DNA of 64,000 bases, taken from contig JAHCID010000010.1 of the NCBI GenBank assembly GCA_026129405.1, positions 84,600 to 148,599 of the forward strand. The letters are read 5' to 3'. Origin of the DNA: a bacterium (GTDB lineage: Bacteria; Desulfobacterota; Binatia; DP-6). Position 1 is the stretch's first letter, and the number at the start of each line of letters is the position of its first letter. Positions 1 to 8,557 of the stretch are shown in pieces. The notes beneath the pieces are model-generated. The model was not told where the DNA came from and searched no databases. It saw only the letters and a list, made by a program, of their open reading frames with translations. The translations under genes and the position numbers were made by a program.

Positions 1-1
1 C

Positions 2-1672
2 CTCCTCGAGGTGTTCGCCGACGGCCAGCCGCTCGCACGCAGCCGCCGCCCGAAGCTGCCCGAGCGCAAGATGGGCGCCGAGCCGTGGTCGCCGCTCGTG
101 AAGCGCGCCTTCAACGGCGAGGAGGCGACGGCGGTCGACGCGGTCGGCCAGGCCGACGTCATCCGCGCCGCCGTGCCGGTCGACGAGGGCGGGCGCATCG
201 TCGCCGTCGTGGTGGTCGACGCCTGGGTGCCGAAGAGCGTCGTCAAGCGCCGCGAGGAGATCGACCGCTCGTTCGGCGAGTACCTGCGCCTCAAGATCCA
301 GCGCCGCCCGATCCGCACCGCCTACACCATCACGCTCGTGCTCGTGAGCCTCGTCGTCCTCTTCTCGGCGACGTGGGTGGGGCTCTGGGTCGCACGCGGC
401 ATCACGGTGCCCATCCAACGTCTCGCCGAAGGCACACGCGCCGTCGCCCAAGGCGACCTCGACCTCCGCATACCCGGCGAAGGCGACGACGAGCTCGGCA
501 CGCTGGTGAAGGCGTTCAACCACATGACGGGCGACATCAAGGCGAGCCGCGCCGAGCTCGACGCCCGCCGCCGCGCGCTCGAGACCGTGCTCGCGAACAT
601 CGGCGCGGGCGTCATCGCGCTCGACCCCGCCGGCCGCGTGACCACGATCAACCGCGCCGGGCGCCAGCTGCTCGGACTCTCGCCGGGCGCCGTCATCGGC
701 CGCCAGCTGACGAGCCTGCTCGAGGGCGACGTCCACCGCGCGCTGCGCGACGAGGTCGGGGCGCTGCTCGCGTCGGCGCCGACCAAGCACGAGCAGCAGC
801 TCGCGCTCCGCCGCCCCGACGGCAGCGAGCTCGCGGTGCTGCTCACCGGCTCGCCGCTGGTCGACGAGGCGGGCCACACGCAGGGCCTGCTGCTCTTCCT
901 CGAGGACGTGACGCACCTCCTGCGCGTCGAGCGCATGGAGGCGTGGCGCGAGGTCGCGCGCCGCATCGCGCACGAGATCAAGAACCCGCTGACGCCGATC
1001 CAGCTCGCCGCCCAGCGCCTGCGCCGGCGCTACGGTCCCACGCTGCGCGACGGCGGCGTCTTCGACGAGTGCACGCGCACCATCGTGCAGCAGGTGGAAG
1101 ACCTGAAGGCGCTGGTCAACGAGTTCCAGACCTTCGCGCGCATGCCGCAGGCCGAGCACACGCCCCAGGACCTGAACCGCGTCGTCGAGGACGCGCTGGT
1201 TCTGTTCCGCGAAGGCCATCCCGCCATCGACTTCGTGTGGACGCCCGACGCCGGTCTGCCGCCGATCGAGCTCGACCGCGAGGGGCTGAAGCGCGCCATC
1301 ATCAACATCCTCGACAACGCCGTCGCCGCCTGCACGGCCCGCCCCGCGACGGAGCCGGGCGAGCGCCGCCGCGTGTCGCTCCAGACCACGTACGATGCCG
1401 GGCTCGGCATCGCGCGGCTCGAGATCGCCGACGACGGCGTCGGCCTCTCGGCCGAGGCGCGCGCGCGCCTCTTCGAGCCCTACTACTCGACCAAGCCCGA
1501 CGGCACCGGCCTCGGCCTCGCGATCGTGCAGGCCATCGTGGCCGACCACAAGGGCTTCATCCGCGTCCGCGAGGACGCCCCGCAGGGGACCCGCTTCGTG
1601 ATGGAGTTCCCGGTGCGGACCGACCCCGCCCAGCTGGTGGCGCGTGCGCGCCATGGGGCATACGGGTCCTGA
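2..1672 (+). CDS. ntrY: NtrY-like membrane sensor histidine kinase (5' end outside window)
   Basis: The frame is open to the left edge, so the start lies outside the window. The visible part holds a hydrophobic membrane segment (about nt 310–395), a HAMP domain (about 400–550), a PAS domain (about 590–900), the phospho-accepting His in the H-box AHEIKNPLTPIQ (His codon 971–973) and the ATPase domain with N box (INILDNAVAA), DDGVGL and GTGLGLAIV motifs. The H-box context WREVARRIAHEIKNPL is typical of NtrY. NtrY kinases are inner-membrane sensors that phosphorylate NtrX. The next gene starts 14 bp downstream and carries an NtrX-type receiver, so the two are very probably cognate partners in one operon. 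Family assignment is firm; the signal sensed is unknown. Confidence 0.9.
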   Translation, partial: LLEVFADGQPLARSRRPKLPERKMGAEPWSPLVKRAFNGEEATAVDAVGQADVIRAAVPVDEGGRIVAVVVVDAWVPKSVVKRREEIDRSFGEYLRLKIQRRPIRTAYTITLVLVSLVVLFSATWVGLWVARGITVPIQRLAEGTRAVAQGDLDLRIPGEGDDELGTLVKAFNHMTGDIKASRAELDARRRALETVLANIGAGVIALDPAGRVTTINRAGRQLLGLSPGAVIGRQLTSLLEGDVHRALRDEVGALLASAPTKHEQQLALRRPDGSELAVLLTGSPLVDEAGHTQGLLLFLEDVTHLLRVERMEAWREVARRIAHEIKNPLTPIQLAAQRLRRRYGPTLRDGGVFDECTRTIVQQVEDLKALVNEFQTFARMPQAEHTPQDLNRVVEDALVLFREGHPAIDFVWTPDAGLPPIELDREGLKRAIINILDNAVAACTARPATEPGERRRVSLQTTYDAGLGIARLEIADDGVGLSAEARARLFEPYYSTKPDGTGLGLAIVQAIVADHKGFIRVREDAPQGTRFVMEFPVRTDPAQLVARARHGAYGS

Positions 1673-1686
1673 GGGAAGGAGAAACG

Positions 1687-2973
1687 ATGTCCGAGACGAT
1701 CCTGGTGGTGGATGACGAGGCGAAGATCCGCCAGACGCTGCGCGGCGTGCTGACGGACGAGGGGTTCGACGTGGTGGAGGCCGACAACGGCCGCGCGGCG
1801 CTGGATGCGCTCGCGCACCAGGTGCCGCGCCTGGCGATCGTCGACATCTGGATGCCGGAGATGGACGGCGTCGAGCTGGTGCAGCGCATGCGCAGCCAGG
1901 TGCCCGAGCTGCCCATCATCGTCATCTCCGGCCACGGCACGATCGAGACCGCCGTGCGCGTCATCCAGCTGGGCGCGTTCGACTTCCTCGAGAAGCCGTT
2001 CCAGCTCGACGCGTTGCTGAAGGTCGTCGGCCGCGCGCTCGGCGGCCCGCTCGCCGAGGCGGCCGTCGCCGAGGTCGAGCCGCTCGCCGCCGCCAGCGAG
2101 CCCGCCGTGGCGCCGCCGCGGGCGCTGCCGCAGCGCACGATCGCCCGCAGCGTGGTGGTGAACGGCCAGGGGCTCCACTCGGGGGTCCGTACCGGCGTGA
2201 TCCTCCAGCCGCTGCCCCCGGGCAGCGGCATCGTCTTCGGCGCGATCACGAGCGCCGACACGGTTCCCGCGCTCGTCGACCACGTCGACTCGACCGGCTA
2301 TGCGACGACGCTCGTGCGCGGCGGCATGGTCGCGAAGACCGTCGAGCATCTGATGGCCGCGCTGCACGCGCACGGCATCACGAATCTGCTCGTGAAGATG
2401 CACGCCGAGGTGCCGATCCTCGACGGCTCCGCCCTCGAGCTCTGCGACCTCGTCGCCGAGGGCGGTATCGTCGACCAGGACGCCACCATCGAGGAGCTCG
2501 CCGTCGACCGCCGCTACGCCGTCGGCTCCGACGACCCGAGCCAGAAGGGCATCTCCATCGAGCCTGCCGACTGCTTCGAGGTCCACTACGTCCTCGACTA
2601 CCCACAGCCCGTCGGCCGTCAGGAGTACACCTTCCGCCTGACCGGTCCCGAGGCCTTCCGCGACGAGATCGCGCCGGCGCGCACGTTCGGCTTCGTGAAG
2701 GAGATCGAGACGCTCGAGGCGATGGGTCTCGCCGCCGGCGGACGGCTCAACAACTTCATCCTGGTCGGCGACGAGGGCGTCGTGAACGCGCCGCTGCGCT
2801 TCGCCGACGAGTTCGTGCGCCACAAGATCCTCGACGTGCTCGGCGACTTCTACCTGCTCGGCCGTCCGATCCGCGGCCGCATCTCGGCGCGCCGGACGGG
2901 CCACGGCGACAACGCCGCGCTGCTGCGGATCCTGCGCGAGCGCTTCGGCCTGCCGCCGCTGCGCGGCGCGTAG
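1687..2973 (+). CDS. lpxC: NtrX-type receiver domain fused to LpxC deacetylase
   Basis: A single uninterrupted 428-residue protein. Residues 1–118 form a response-regulator receiver: acidic pair D9/D10, phospho-acceptor D53 in VDIWMPEMDG, S81 in ISGHG, K103 in EKPF. The wording is that of NtrX receivers. Residues about 119–148 are an Ala/Pro/Glu linker. Residues about 149–428 are LpxC (UDP-3-O-acyl-GlcNAc deacetylase, first committed step of lipid A synthesis, cytoplasmic zinc enzyme) with GQGLHSG, E220/H221 (TVEHL), H379 and D383 (FVRHKILD) and H406 (TGHGDN), so every known zinc ligand and catalytic residue is present. NtrX's AAA+ and DNA-binding domains are absent. The ATG has a strong GGAAGGAG site 6–7 nt upstream. 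The C-terminus stops soon after the last helix, without the tail that E. coli LpxC uses for FtsH turnover. That phosphorylation controls activity is inferred. Confidence 0.93.
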   Translation: MSETILVVDDEAKIRQTLRGVLTDEGFDVVEADNGRAALDALAHQVPRLAIVDIWMPEMDGVELVQRMRSQVPELPIIVISGHGTIETAVRVIQLGAFDFLEKPFQLDALLKVVGRALGGPLAEAAVAEVEPLAAASEPAVAPPRALPQRTIARSVVVNGQGLHSGVRTGVILQPLPPGSGIVFGAITSADTVPALVDHVDSTGYATTLVRGGMVAKTVEHLMAALHAHGITNLLVKMHAEVPILDGSALELCDLVAEGGIVDQDATIEELAVDRRYAVGSDDPSQKGISIEPADCFEVHYVLDYPQPVGRQEYTFRLTGPEAFRDEIAPARTFGFVKEIETLEAMGLAAGGRLNNFILVGDEGVVNAPLRFADEFVRHKILDVLGDFYLLGRPIRGRISARRTGHGDNAALLRILRERFGLPPLRGA

Positions 2974-2977
2974 GCGG

Positions 2978-3817
2978 CTACGCCGGCGGCGGCACCAGCC
3001 GCCAGGCCACCACGTCGGCACGTCCCGCCGCGGCCCACACCGTGGCGTCGACGCGGCGGCGGACGGAGCCGACGCGCACGGTGATCGCGAGCGCGAAGTT
3101 GCGCGCGCGCGTCGTGCAGCGGGGGAGATCGTCGCAGGCGATCGGCACGGTCGCGCGGCGGGCGAGGATCTCGTCGGCGCGGGCGGCGTCGCCGAGCCAG
3201 GCGAGCAGCACCTCGCGCGGGGCCGTGTTCGGGTTGACGCCGGCCTCGCCGGCGACGGTGACGAACGGCCGCAGGCGCGCCAGCGTGCGCGCGTCGACGC
3301 CGCGCACGAGCCCGAGCTCGCCGACGCTGCGGAGCGGGGCGTTCGGCGGCGGCGTGCCGTCGCGGTAGGCTGCGCGCTCCGCGCCGTACGGGCGCGGGCG
3401 GTCGTCGGGATCGGTCCAGTCGGCGATCGCGTCGGCGAGCGCGCGGTCGAGCGCCAGGGCCTCGAGCAGGCGGGGCAGGGCGTCGGGTTCGGCGGTGCCG
3501 AGATCGAGGCGGCGGGCCTCGTCCTCGACGATGACCTCGACGCGGCCGCCGCCGAGTTCCTGCGGCGCGATCGGCTGCGCCCACGGCGCGTGGACGTCGT
3601 CGGGCTGGTCGAGCGCCGTCCAGTCCGCGAGCAGGGCGGCGGCGGTGGCGGCGGCCGAGCGCGCGAGGGCGTCGGCCTGGAGCGTCGCCAGCGCGGCACG
3701 CGTGCGGCGCTCGGCGCGCAGCGTGCCGGCGAGGACGCCGAGCGCGACCACGACCAGCGCCGCGAGCGCCGCCGTGACGGCGACCAGCGCGGCGCCGCGC
3801 TCAGCCGGGCGGGACAC
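2978..3817 (-). CDS. gspK: Type II secretion minor pseudopilin GspK
   Basis: A 279-residue protein with a basic N-terminus (MSRPAERGAALVAVTAAL), one N-terminal hydrophobic helix and the GspK hallmark VNPNTAPREVLLAW in the second half. GspK caps the periplasmic pseudopilus tip with GspI and GspJ. Like other GspK proteins it lacks the conserved +5 Glu after the prepilin cleavage site. It is the last gene of the minus-strand gsp operon, overlaps gspI by 17 bp, and ends only 4 bp from the convergent lpxC fusion gene, so the two transcripts must run into each other. Confidence 0.85.
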   Translation of the reverse strand: MSRPAERGAALVAVTAALAALVVVALGVLAGTLRAERRTRAALATLQADALARSAAATAAALLADWTALDQPDDVHAPWAQPIAPQELGGGRVEVIVEDEARRLDLGTAEPDALPRLLEALALDRALADAIADWTDPDDRPRPYGAERAAYRDGTPPPNAPLRSVGELGLVRGVDARTLARLRPFVTVAGEAGVNPNTAPREVLLAWLGDAARADEILARRATVPIACDDLPRCTTRARNFALAITVRVGSVRRRVDATVWAAAGRADVVAWRLVPPPA

Positions 3818-4163
3818 GCATCACCTCCACGAGCTCGACCGGCTCGCCGCCGTCGTCGGGCCAGACGCGCACGCGGACGAGGCGCAGGGCGGGGTGCGGC
3901 GTGCCGGCGATCTCGGTCTCGGCACGCAGCCCCTGGACGCTGCCCGGATGGGTCCCGGGGCCCGGCGTCGCGAGCGCGGCCGCCGTCAGGACGCCCTCGG
4001 CGGCCCGCGCGGCCCGCAGTCGCGCCGCGTCGTGCGCGAGCCCGTCGACGCGGGCCGCCACGAGGCGCTGCGCCGCGGTCACCCCCGCGGCGAGCACGAG
4101 GCAGGCGACCAGCACCTCGACGAGGCCGAAGCCGCGGCTACGGGCGCGCGATCTCGGGCACAT
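3801..4163 (-). CDS. gspI: Type II secretion minor pseudopilin, GspI-like
   Basis: A 120-residue protein with a type IV prepilin leader: a short basic stretch, then Gly and the methylated-Phe helix GFGLVEVLVACLVLAAG with Glu at +5. A prepilin peptidase would cut after Gly11. Length and the short C-terminal beta domain ending in a VRVWPDDG-like strand fit GspI. It lies between gspN and gspK, overlapping both (26 and 17 bp), which implies translational coupling. A PilV- or GspH-like assignment is less likely given its position next to gspK. Confidence 0.7.
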   Translation of the reverse strand: MCPRSRARSRGFGLVEVLVACLVLAAGVTAAQRLVAARVDGLAHDAARLRAARAAEGVLTAAALATPGPGTHPGSVQGLRAETEIAGTPHPALRLVRVRVWPDDGGEPVELVEVMRVPPG

Positions 4164-4971
4164 TGAGCGTCCCCACGATGAGGAAGTCGCGCGTGCCGTT
4201 CGCGCCGCGCGGCAGGTTCTCGAGCAGGCGCAGGAGACGCGGCGGCGCGCCGGGCTGCGGCGTCAGCGTGACGCGGAGGCGCAGCGTGCTCTGCTCGAAG
4301 CTCTGCGCCAGGCGCATCTCGCCCTGGGCCGTCAGCTGGAGGTCGGGGCCCTCGGCGCCGACGTCGCCGACGACGAGGCGCTGATCCTTCAGCGTCCAGC
4401 GCAGCCCGGCGCGGTCGGCGCGCAGCGGCAGGTCCTCGAACTGCGGCAGCGGCGGCTCGAAGGTGACGTGCCGTATCTCGAGCTCGCCGTCGCCCTCCGC
4501 CGGGCTCGTCACCGGCAGGACGAGGCGTGTCTCGCCGGTGGTGCGGCCCGAGAGCGGCAGCGGCTGGCCGAACATCGGCAGGCAGGTGGCGAGGTCGACG
4601 TTCTTCCAGTCGACGTCGAACGTGCGCACGTTGTTCTGCAGGTCGAACGAGCCGCCGATCTCGCCGAGGCACATCTCGGCGCTGACGTGCCAGGGGCGCC
4701 CGAGGGGGTCGTGCAGGAAGGCGAGCCAGGACGGCCGGAAGCGGAAGTACGTCGCCGCCAGCACCTCGCGACCCTCGGGCGAGCGCACGACGAGGTCGTC
4801 GAAGATGATGCCCCACGGGCGCAGCCGCGCGTGCGAGAACGTGAGGACCTGGGTGCCGGGCGGGATCACCCGATCGAGCACCCAGCGGATCACCGTGTCG
4901 GTCGGGAAGGTGACCGCCAGGACGACGGTGAAGACCACCAGCGCGATCAGGAAGCGGCGCAGCCATCTCAT
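4138..4971 (-). CDS. gspN: Type II secretion system protein GspN
   Basis: A 277-residue protein with one N-terminal membrane anchor (residues about 6–24) followed by a periplasmic beta-rich region. The layout (anchor, then short AsmA-like strands such as LTFSHARLRPWGIIFDDLVV) matches the GspN family found in deltaproteobacterial type II systems. The ATG overlaps the gspM stop as ATGA. GspN's exact role is unsettled in the literature. It is placed here by family resemblance and operon position. Confidence 0.75.
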   Translation of the reverse strand: MRWLRRFLIALVVFTVVLAVTFPTDTVIRWVLDRVIPPGTQVLTFSHARLRPWGIIFDDLVVRSPEGREVLAATYFRFRPSWLAFLHDPLGRPWHVSAEMCLGEIGGSFDLQNNVRTFDVDWKNVDLATCLPMFGQPLPLSGRTTGETRLVLPVTSPAEGDGELEIRHVTFEPPLPQFEDLPLRADRAGLRWTLKDQRLVVGDVGAEGPDLQLTAQGEMRLAQSFEQSTLRLRVTLTPQPGAPPRLLRLLENLPRGANGTRDFLIVGTLNVPEIARP

Positions 4972-5519
4972 CGGGGGACTCCCGGCTGGGTATCGCGCAC
5001 GAGCGTGCGGATCTCGAGCACGACGTCGAAGCGACGGCCGTCGTCGGGATGCTTCTGGAGGTCGAGGCGGCTCACCCCGAGCGGCGGGCTGGCCTCGCCG
5101 AGCGTGTGCAGCAGGCGCACCGTCTCGTCGAGCGAGGCGCCGGCCAGCCGCAGCGTCACGCCCTCCTCGCGCAGCCCGCCCGCCGTCCGGCCGCCGGCGA
5201 CCGGTGCCATGCCGGCGATGCGCTGGCGGCCGACGACGGCGTCGGCGGTGGTCTCGAGGCGCGTCAGGAGCGAGCCGGCGGCAACGGGATCGCCCGCGGC
5301 CGGGGTCGCGGCGATCTCGGCGGCGAGCGCCCGGATGCGCGCCAGCTCGCGCATCGCGGCCTCGACGCGTCCCCGTCGCGCCGCGAGGTCGTCACGCACC
5401 GCGCCGGCGACGAGCAGCGCGAGCCCGAGCGCGGCGGCCCCGGCGACGGCGAGGACGAGCGCCCGCTCGCGCGGGGCGCGGCCGGCGAGCCAGCTGCGGC
5501 CGGCGACGAGGACGCTCAC
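4968..5519 (-). CDS. gspM: Type II secretion inner-membrane platform protein GspM
   Basis: A 183-residue protein starting at GTG 5519. It has a single membrane helix near the N-terminus (ALVLAVAGAAALGLALLVAG), a coiled-coil-like Arg/Glu/Ala-rich segment and a small ferredoxin-like periplasmic domain. This is the GspM plan: GspM pairs with GspL to anchor the GspE ATPase. The start overlaps the gspL stop (GTGA), and its own stop overlaps the gspN start. A longer in-frame extension upstream exists but belongs to shifted gspL sequence, so the GTG is preferred. Confidence 0.75.
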   Translation of the reverse strand: MSVLVAGRSWLAGRAPRERALVLAVAGAAALGLALLVAGAVRDDLAARRGRVEAAMRELARIRALAAEIAATPAAGDPVAAGSLLTRLETTADAVVGRQRIAGMAPVAGGRTAGGLREEGVTLRLAGASLDETVRLLHTLGEASPPLGVSRLDLQKHPDDGRRFDVVLEIRTLVRDTQPGVPR

Positions 5520-6831
5520 GACGGTGCCCCTCCCGCCCAGCGCTCGATGCGCAGCCGGAACTCCACGCCCCGGCCGTCGACGGTGCTGCGCGTCTCCTCC
5601 GCGATCACCTCGCGCACGAACGGCGACGCCGCGAGCGCGCGGCGGAGCGCGTCGACGGCGTCGAACGCGGCGCAGCGGCCGTGCATGCGCACGGTCTCGC
5701 CGTCGATGCCGACCTCGTCGAGATCGAGCGCCAACGCCGCGGGCACGCGGCTGCTGAGGTCGCGCAGCACCTCCAGCACGGAGTGCGACGGCGTGCCGAC
5801 GCGGCGTCGCAGCTCGGACGCCTCGCCGAGCCGCGCGCGCGCCTCGGCCGGCGGCACGTTGGGCAGGGCCGCGGCGGCGGCGGCGTCGGCCGCGCGCGCG
5901 AGCGCCGCCTCGCGGCGGGCGAGGTCGACGTGCACGGAAGCGGGTCGAGGACGCCGAGGAGGACGGCGGCGACGGCGAGACGGCACGCAGGCGCGGGCGC
6001 CAGCCGCGTCCGCCCGCGGGGTGGCGGTCAGGACGGGCGCTGGTGACCGCGGCGTCGGTGACGAGGCCGAGCGCGACCGCGCCGGCGTCGCGTCGGCCGT
6101 GTCGAGCGCGTCGGCGAGCCGGCGCGGCGCGGCCGGCGGCGTCGAGGGCGGCGACGAGCGCCCCGGCGTCCAGGCCGGCGACGAGCAGCGGCGCCGGGCG
6201 CGTCGAGAGCGCGGCCAGCGTCCACGCGAGCTCGGCCGCGAGCGCAGGTCGGCTGCGTCGAGCCCGCGCAGCGCGGTGAGTCGCCCGGCGCGCCGGCAGG
6301 TGACGGCGCTGTGCGCGCCGTCGGCGGCGACGACGAGGGTCGCGTCGGCGAGCCGCGCGCCGGCTCAACCCAGGCCGGCAGCGGCGCGAGGACTCGATGC
6401 GGCCGGCAGGCGAACCGTGGCGCGCGCGAAGGCGGGCGCGGATCGCGTCGAGGGTCCGCGTCGCGCACGGCGGCGGCAGGACGCGGCCGCGGCCGGCGCC
6501 GGCGTCGACCCGCGTGCTCGCGACGCGGGTGCCGTCCGGCGTGGAAGGGAGGCGTCCCAGCAGCTCGAGCGGGGCGACCTCGGCGAGACGGCTGCGATCG
6601 CCGAAGGGCAGCTCCAGGATGCGGTGGGTCACACGCTGGGGCGCAAAAGGGCGACGTGCACCGCCGCGGGTCGCTCGGCGGCCAGCGCCGCGGGGATCGC
6701 GTCGCCGTCGTCGGCACCGCCGCGTGCCGCTCGACGCCGAGCGGCCGCAGCCGCCGCCGAGCGTGCGCTCGGCGCGCGCGATGCGCAGCGCGTGGGGCCA
6801 GGTCGAGGCCGATCTCCAGGCGCCGCGCCAT
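5516..6831 (-). pseudogene. gspL: GspL (PilM-like/GspL platform protein), reading frame broken
   Basis: The start ATG at 6831 (MARRLEIGLDLAP) and the C-terminal periplasmic domain (ending at 5516) bracket about 1.3 kb, the usual gspL length. Recognisable gspL pieces sit in different frames: the actin-like N-terminus, VTHRILELPFGDRSRL followed by LAEVAPLELLGRLP (near 6630–6560), LAWTLAALSTRPAPLLVAGL (near 6200), and the C-terminal part from about 5950. At least four small frame changes are needed to join them. Codon bias and GC3 are intact across the breaks, so sequencing or assembly errors in this extremely GC-rich stretch are as likely as real decay. If real, GspE would lose its membrane anchor and secretion would fail. 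Confidence 0.7.
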
Positions 6832-6833
6832 CG

Positions 6834-7375
6834 TCAGCCCTGTCGTCCCGCAGGCGCACGTGGACCGCGAGCGGCGCGCCGCTCGCCGAGAAAAGCTGGA
6901 CCTCGACACGACGCGACGGCGCGAACGGCGCCGGTGCAGTCAGGCGCCCAACCGTCGGCGCCCGCGCAGCTAGCCCGCAGCCCGTCACGACGCCTGCAGG
7001 CCGCACGTCGGGCTCCCGCGGCGCCGCCGCCCCGGCCGACGCGTGCCCGGCGCACCAGCGCGCCGTCCTCGGGCCCCAGGTGACCACCGCCGGCACCGGC
7101 TCGCGCAGCGCGAGGCAAAAGGTCGTCGCCGGCGCCGCGCCCGACACGGCAAGGGCTTCGACGACGCAGGCGGCGAGGTCGTCGCGCAGCGCCTGGAGGG
7201 CGTCCTCGGTCTGCGCCAGCGCCGCCGTGCGCGCGGCCGTGCGGGCCCGCGCGGCGTCGGCCTCGCGCACGGCGCTCGCCGCGAGCAGGAGCAAGGCCGC
7301 GGTGGCGGCGAGGGCGAGCGACAGCTCGAGCAGCGTGAAGCCGGCGCGGCGGGGGCTGGGGCGCGCGTGTCTCAT
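6834..7375 (-). pseudogene. gspJ: Minor pseudopilin, GspJ-like, reading frame broken
   Basis: It starts at ATG 7375 (ATGA overlap with the gspF stop) with a clear prepilin leader, RRAGFTLLELSLALAATAAL: cleavage after Gly, Phe +1, Glu +5. The helix is followed by LQALRDDLAACVVEAL, as in GspJ, where this position reads 'LERDLAQ'. The middle part LGPEDGALVRRARVG is in another frame, and VEVQLFSASGAPLAVHVRLR returns to the first, so at least two frame changes are needed. The likely end is the TGA at 6834–6836, 2 bp before gspL. GspJ versus GspH is decided by the ERDLA-like segment and the 'DG.LVRR' strand; moderate certainty. Confidence 0.6.
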
Positions 7376-8557
7376 GGGGTGGTGAACGGATCCAGCGAGA
7401 GGAGCGGGACCAGCACCGTCAGCACGACGACGAGCACCGCGGCGCCGAGCGCGAGGACGAGCGCCGGCTCGAGCAGCGCCGTCGCCGCGACCACGCGGCG
7501 CTCGACCTCCGCGTCCTGTGCCGCTGCCGCGTGCTCGAGCGCCTCGGGCAGCGTGCCGCCGCGCTCGCCGGTGGCGACCAGCCGCACGACCGACGGCGCC
7601 ACGATGGGATGCGCGTTGGGGCCGGTGCGAGCGCCCCGCCGGTGCGGGCGGCGTCGCGCGCCGCCCGCACGGCGTCGGCCGCCGGGCCGCCGCCGGTCGC
7701 AGCCGCCGCCAGCTCGAGCGCGTCCTCCAGCCGCACGCCGCTCGCGAGCAGCGTGCCGAGCGTGCGCAGCGCGCGGGCGTGCGCGGCGGCGACGGCGATG
7801 GGACCGGCGACGGGAAGGCGGACGAAGGGCGTCGCGCCGCGCGCGGCCGGCGGGCGTGCGCAGCCAGGTCGCGAGCGCGGCCGTCCCGGCGACGGCGGCG
7901 ATCGCCAGCCACCAGGTCGCCTCGAGCCCGCCCGCGAGCGCGAGGAGCGCGCGGCTCGCCGGCGGCAGGCGTGCCCCGGTCTCGGCCGCGAGCGCGCCCA
8001 TCTGCGGCACGACCCACACCAGCAGCGCGACCAGCGTGCCGAGCGTGACGACGCCGACCACGGCGGGATAGACGAGGGCGGCGCGCAGGCGCGCGCGCAG
8101 CGCCGCCATCGCCTCGGCGTGGACGGCGACGCGCAGGAGGACGTCGCCGAGCGTGCCGCCGGTCTCGCCGGCGCGGATCAGCGCGCACCAGGCGGGCGGA
8201 AAGACGTGCGGGCTGGCGGCGAAGGCGTCGGCCAGCGTGCCGCCTTCACGCACGCGGGCGCGGGCCAGGGTCAGGGCCGCGTCGAGCGTGCGCTCGCGGG
8301 TGGCCGCGGCGGCGTCCTCCAGCGCCTCGGCGAGCGCGGCACGCCGCCGCGCACGGCACCGCGAGCTGGCGCAGGAGGCCCGCGACCTCGGCCGCGGCGA
8401 CGCGGCCGCCGCCCGCGGCCCGGCTCTCGTCGAGCACGGTTGGGAAGACGCCGCGGGCGCGCAGCGCCTCCCACGCGCCCTGGCGACTGTCGGCGTCGAT
8501 CACGCCCTGCGTGGCGCGGCCGGCGTCGGTGAAGGCGCGGTAGGCGAAGACGGGCAT
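7372..8557 (-). pseudogene. gspF: Type II secretion platform protein GspF, reading frame broken
   Basis: The start ATG at 8557 overlaps the gspE stop (TGATG). The N-terminus MPVFAYRAFTDAGRATQGVI is typical of GspF/PilC. The body continues in a second frame (HVFPPAWCALIRAGETGG, then GTLGDVLLRV and two hydrophobic helices), a third frame holds RLEDALELAAAATGG, and the C-terminus returns to the second (ATGERGGTLPEALEHAA, last membrane helix, LDPFTTP). Three frame changes, near 8350, 7830 and 7630, rebuild a normal-length polytopic GspF of about 395 residues. All domain landmarks are present, so the breaks look recent or artefactual. Confidence 0.75.

Noticed and set aside
85-1686. A possible 962-residue reading of the receiver–LpxC gene with a 534-residue N-terminal extension.
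   Set aside because: The extension is the out-of-frame shadow of the NtrY gene (Arg/Pro/Ala-rich, no domains); a strong ribosome site precedes ATG 1687.
4968-6632. A single 554-residue protein covering gspL and gspM.
   Set aside because: It joins a piece of gspL, out-of-frame sequence and gspM; gspL ends in another frame at 5516, and gspM has its own GTG with overlap.
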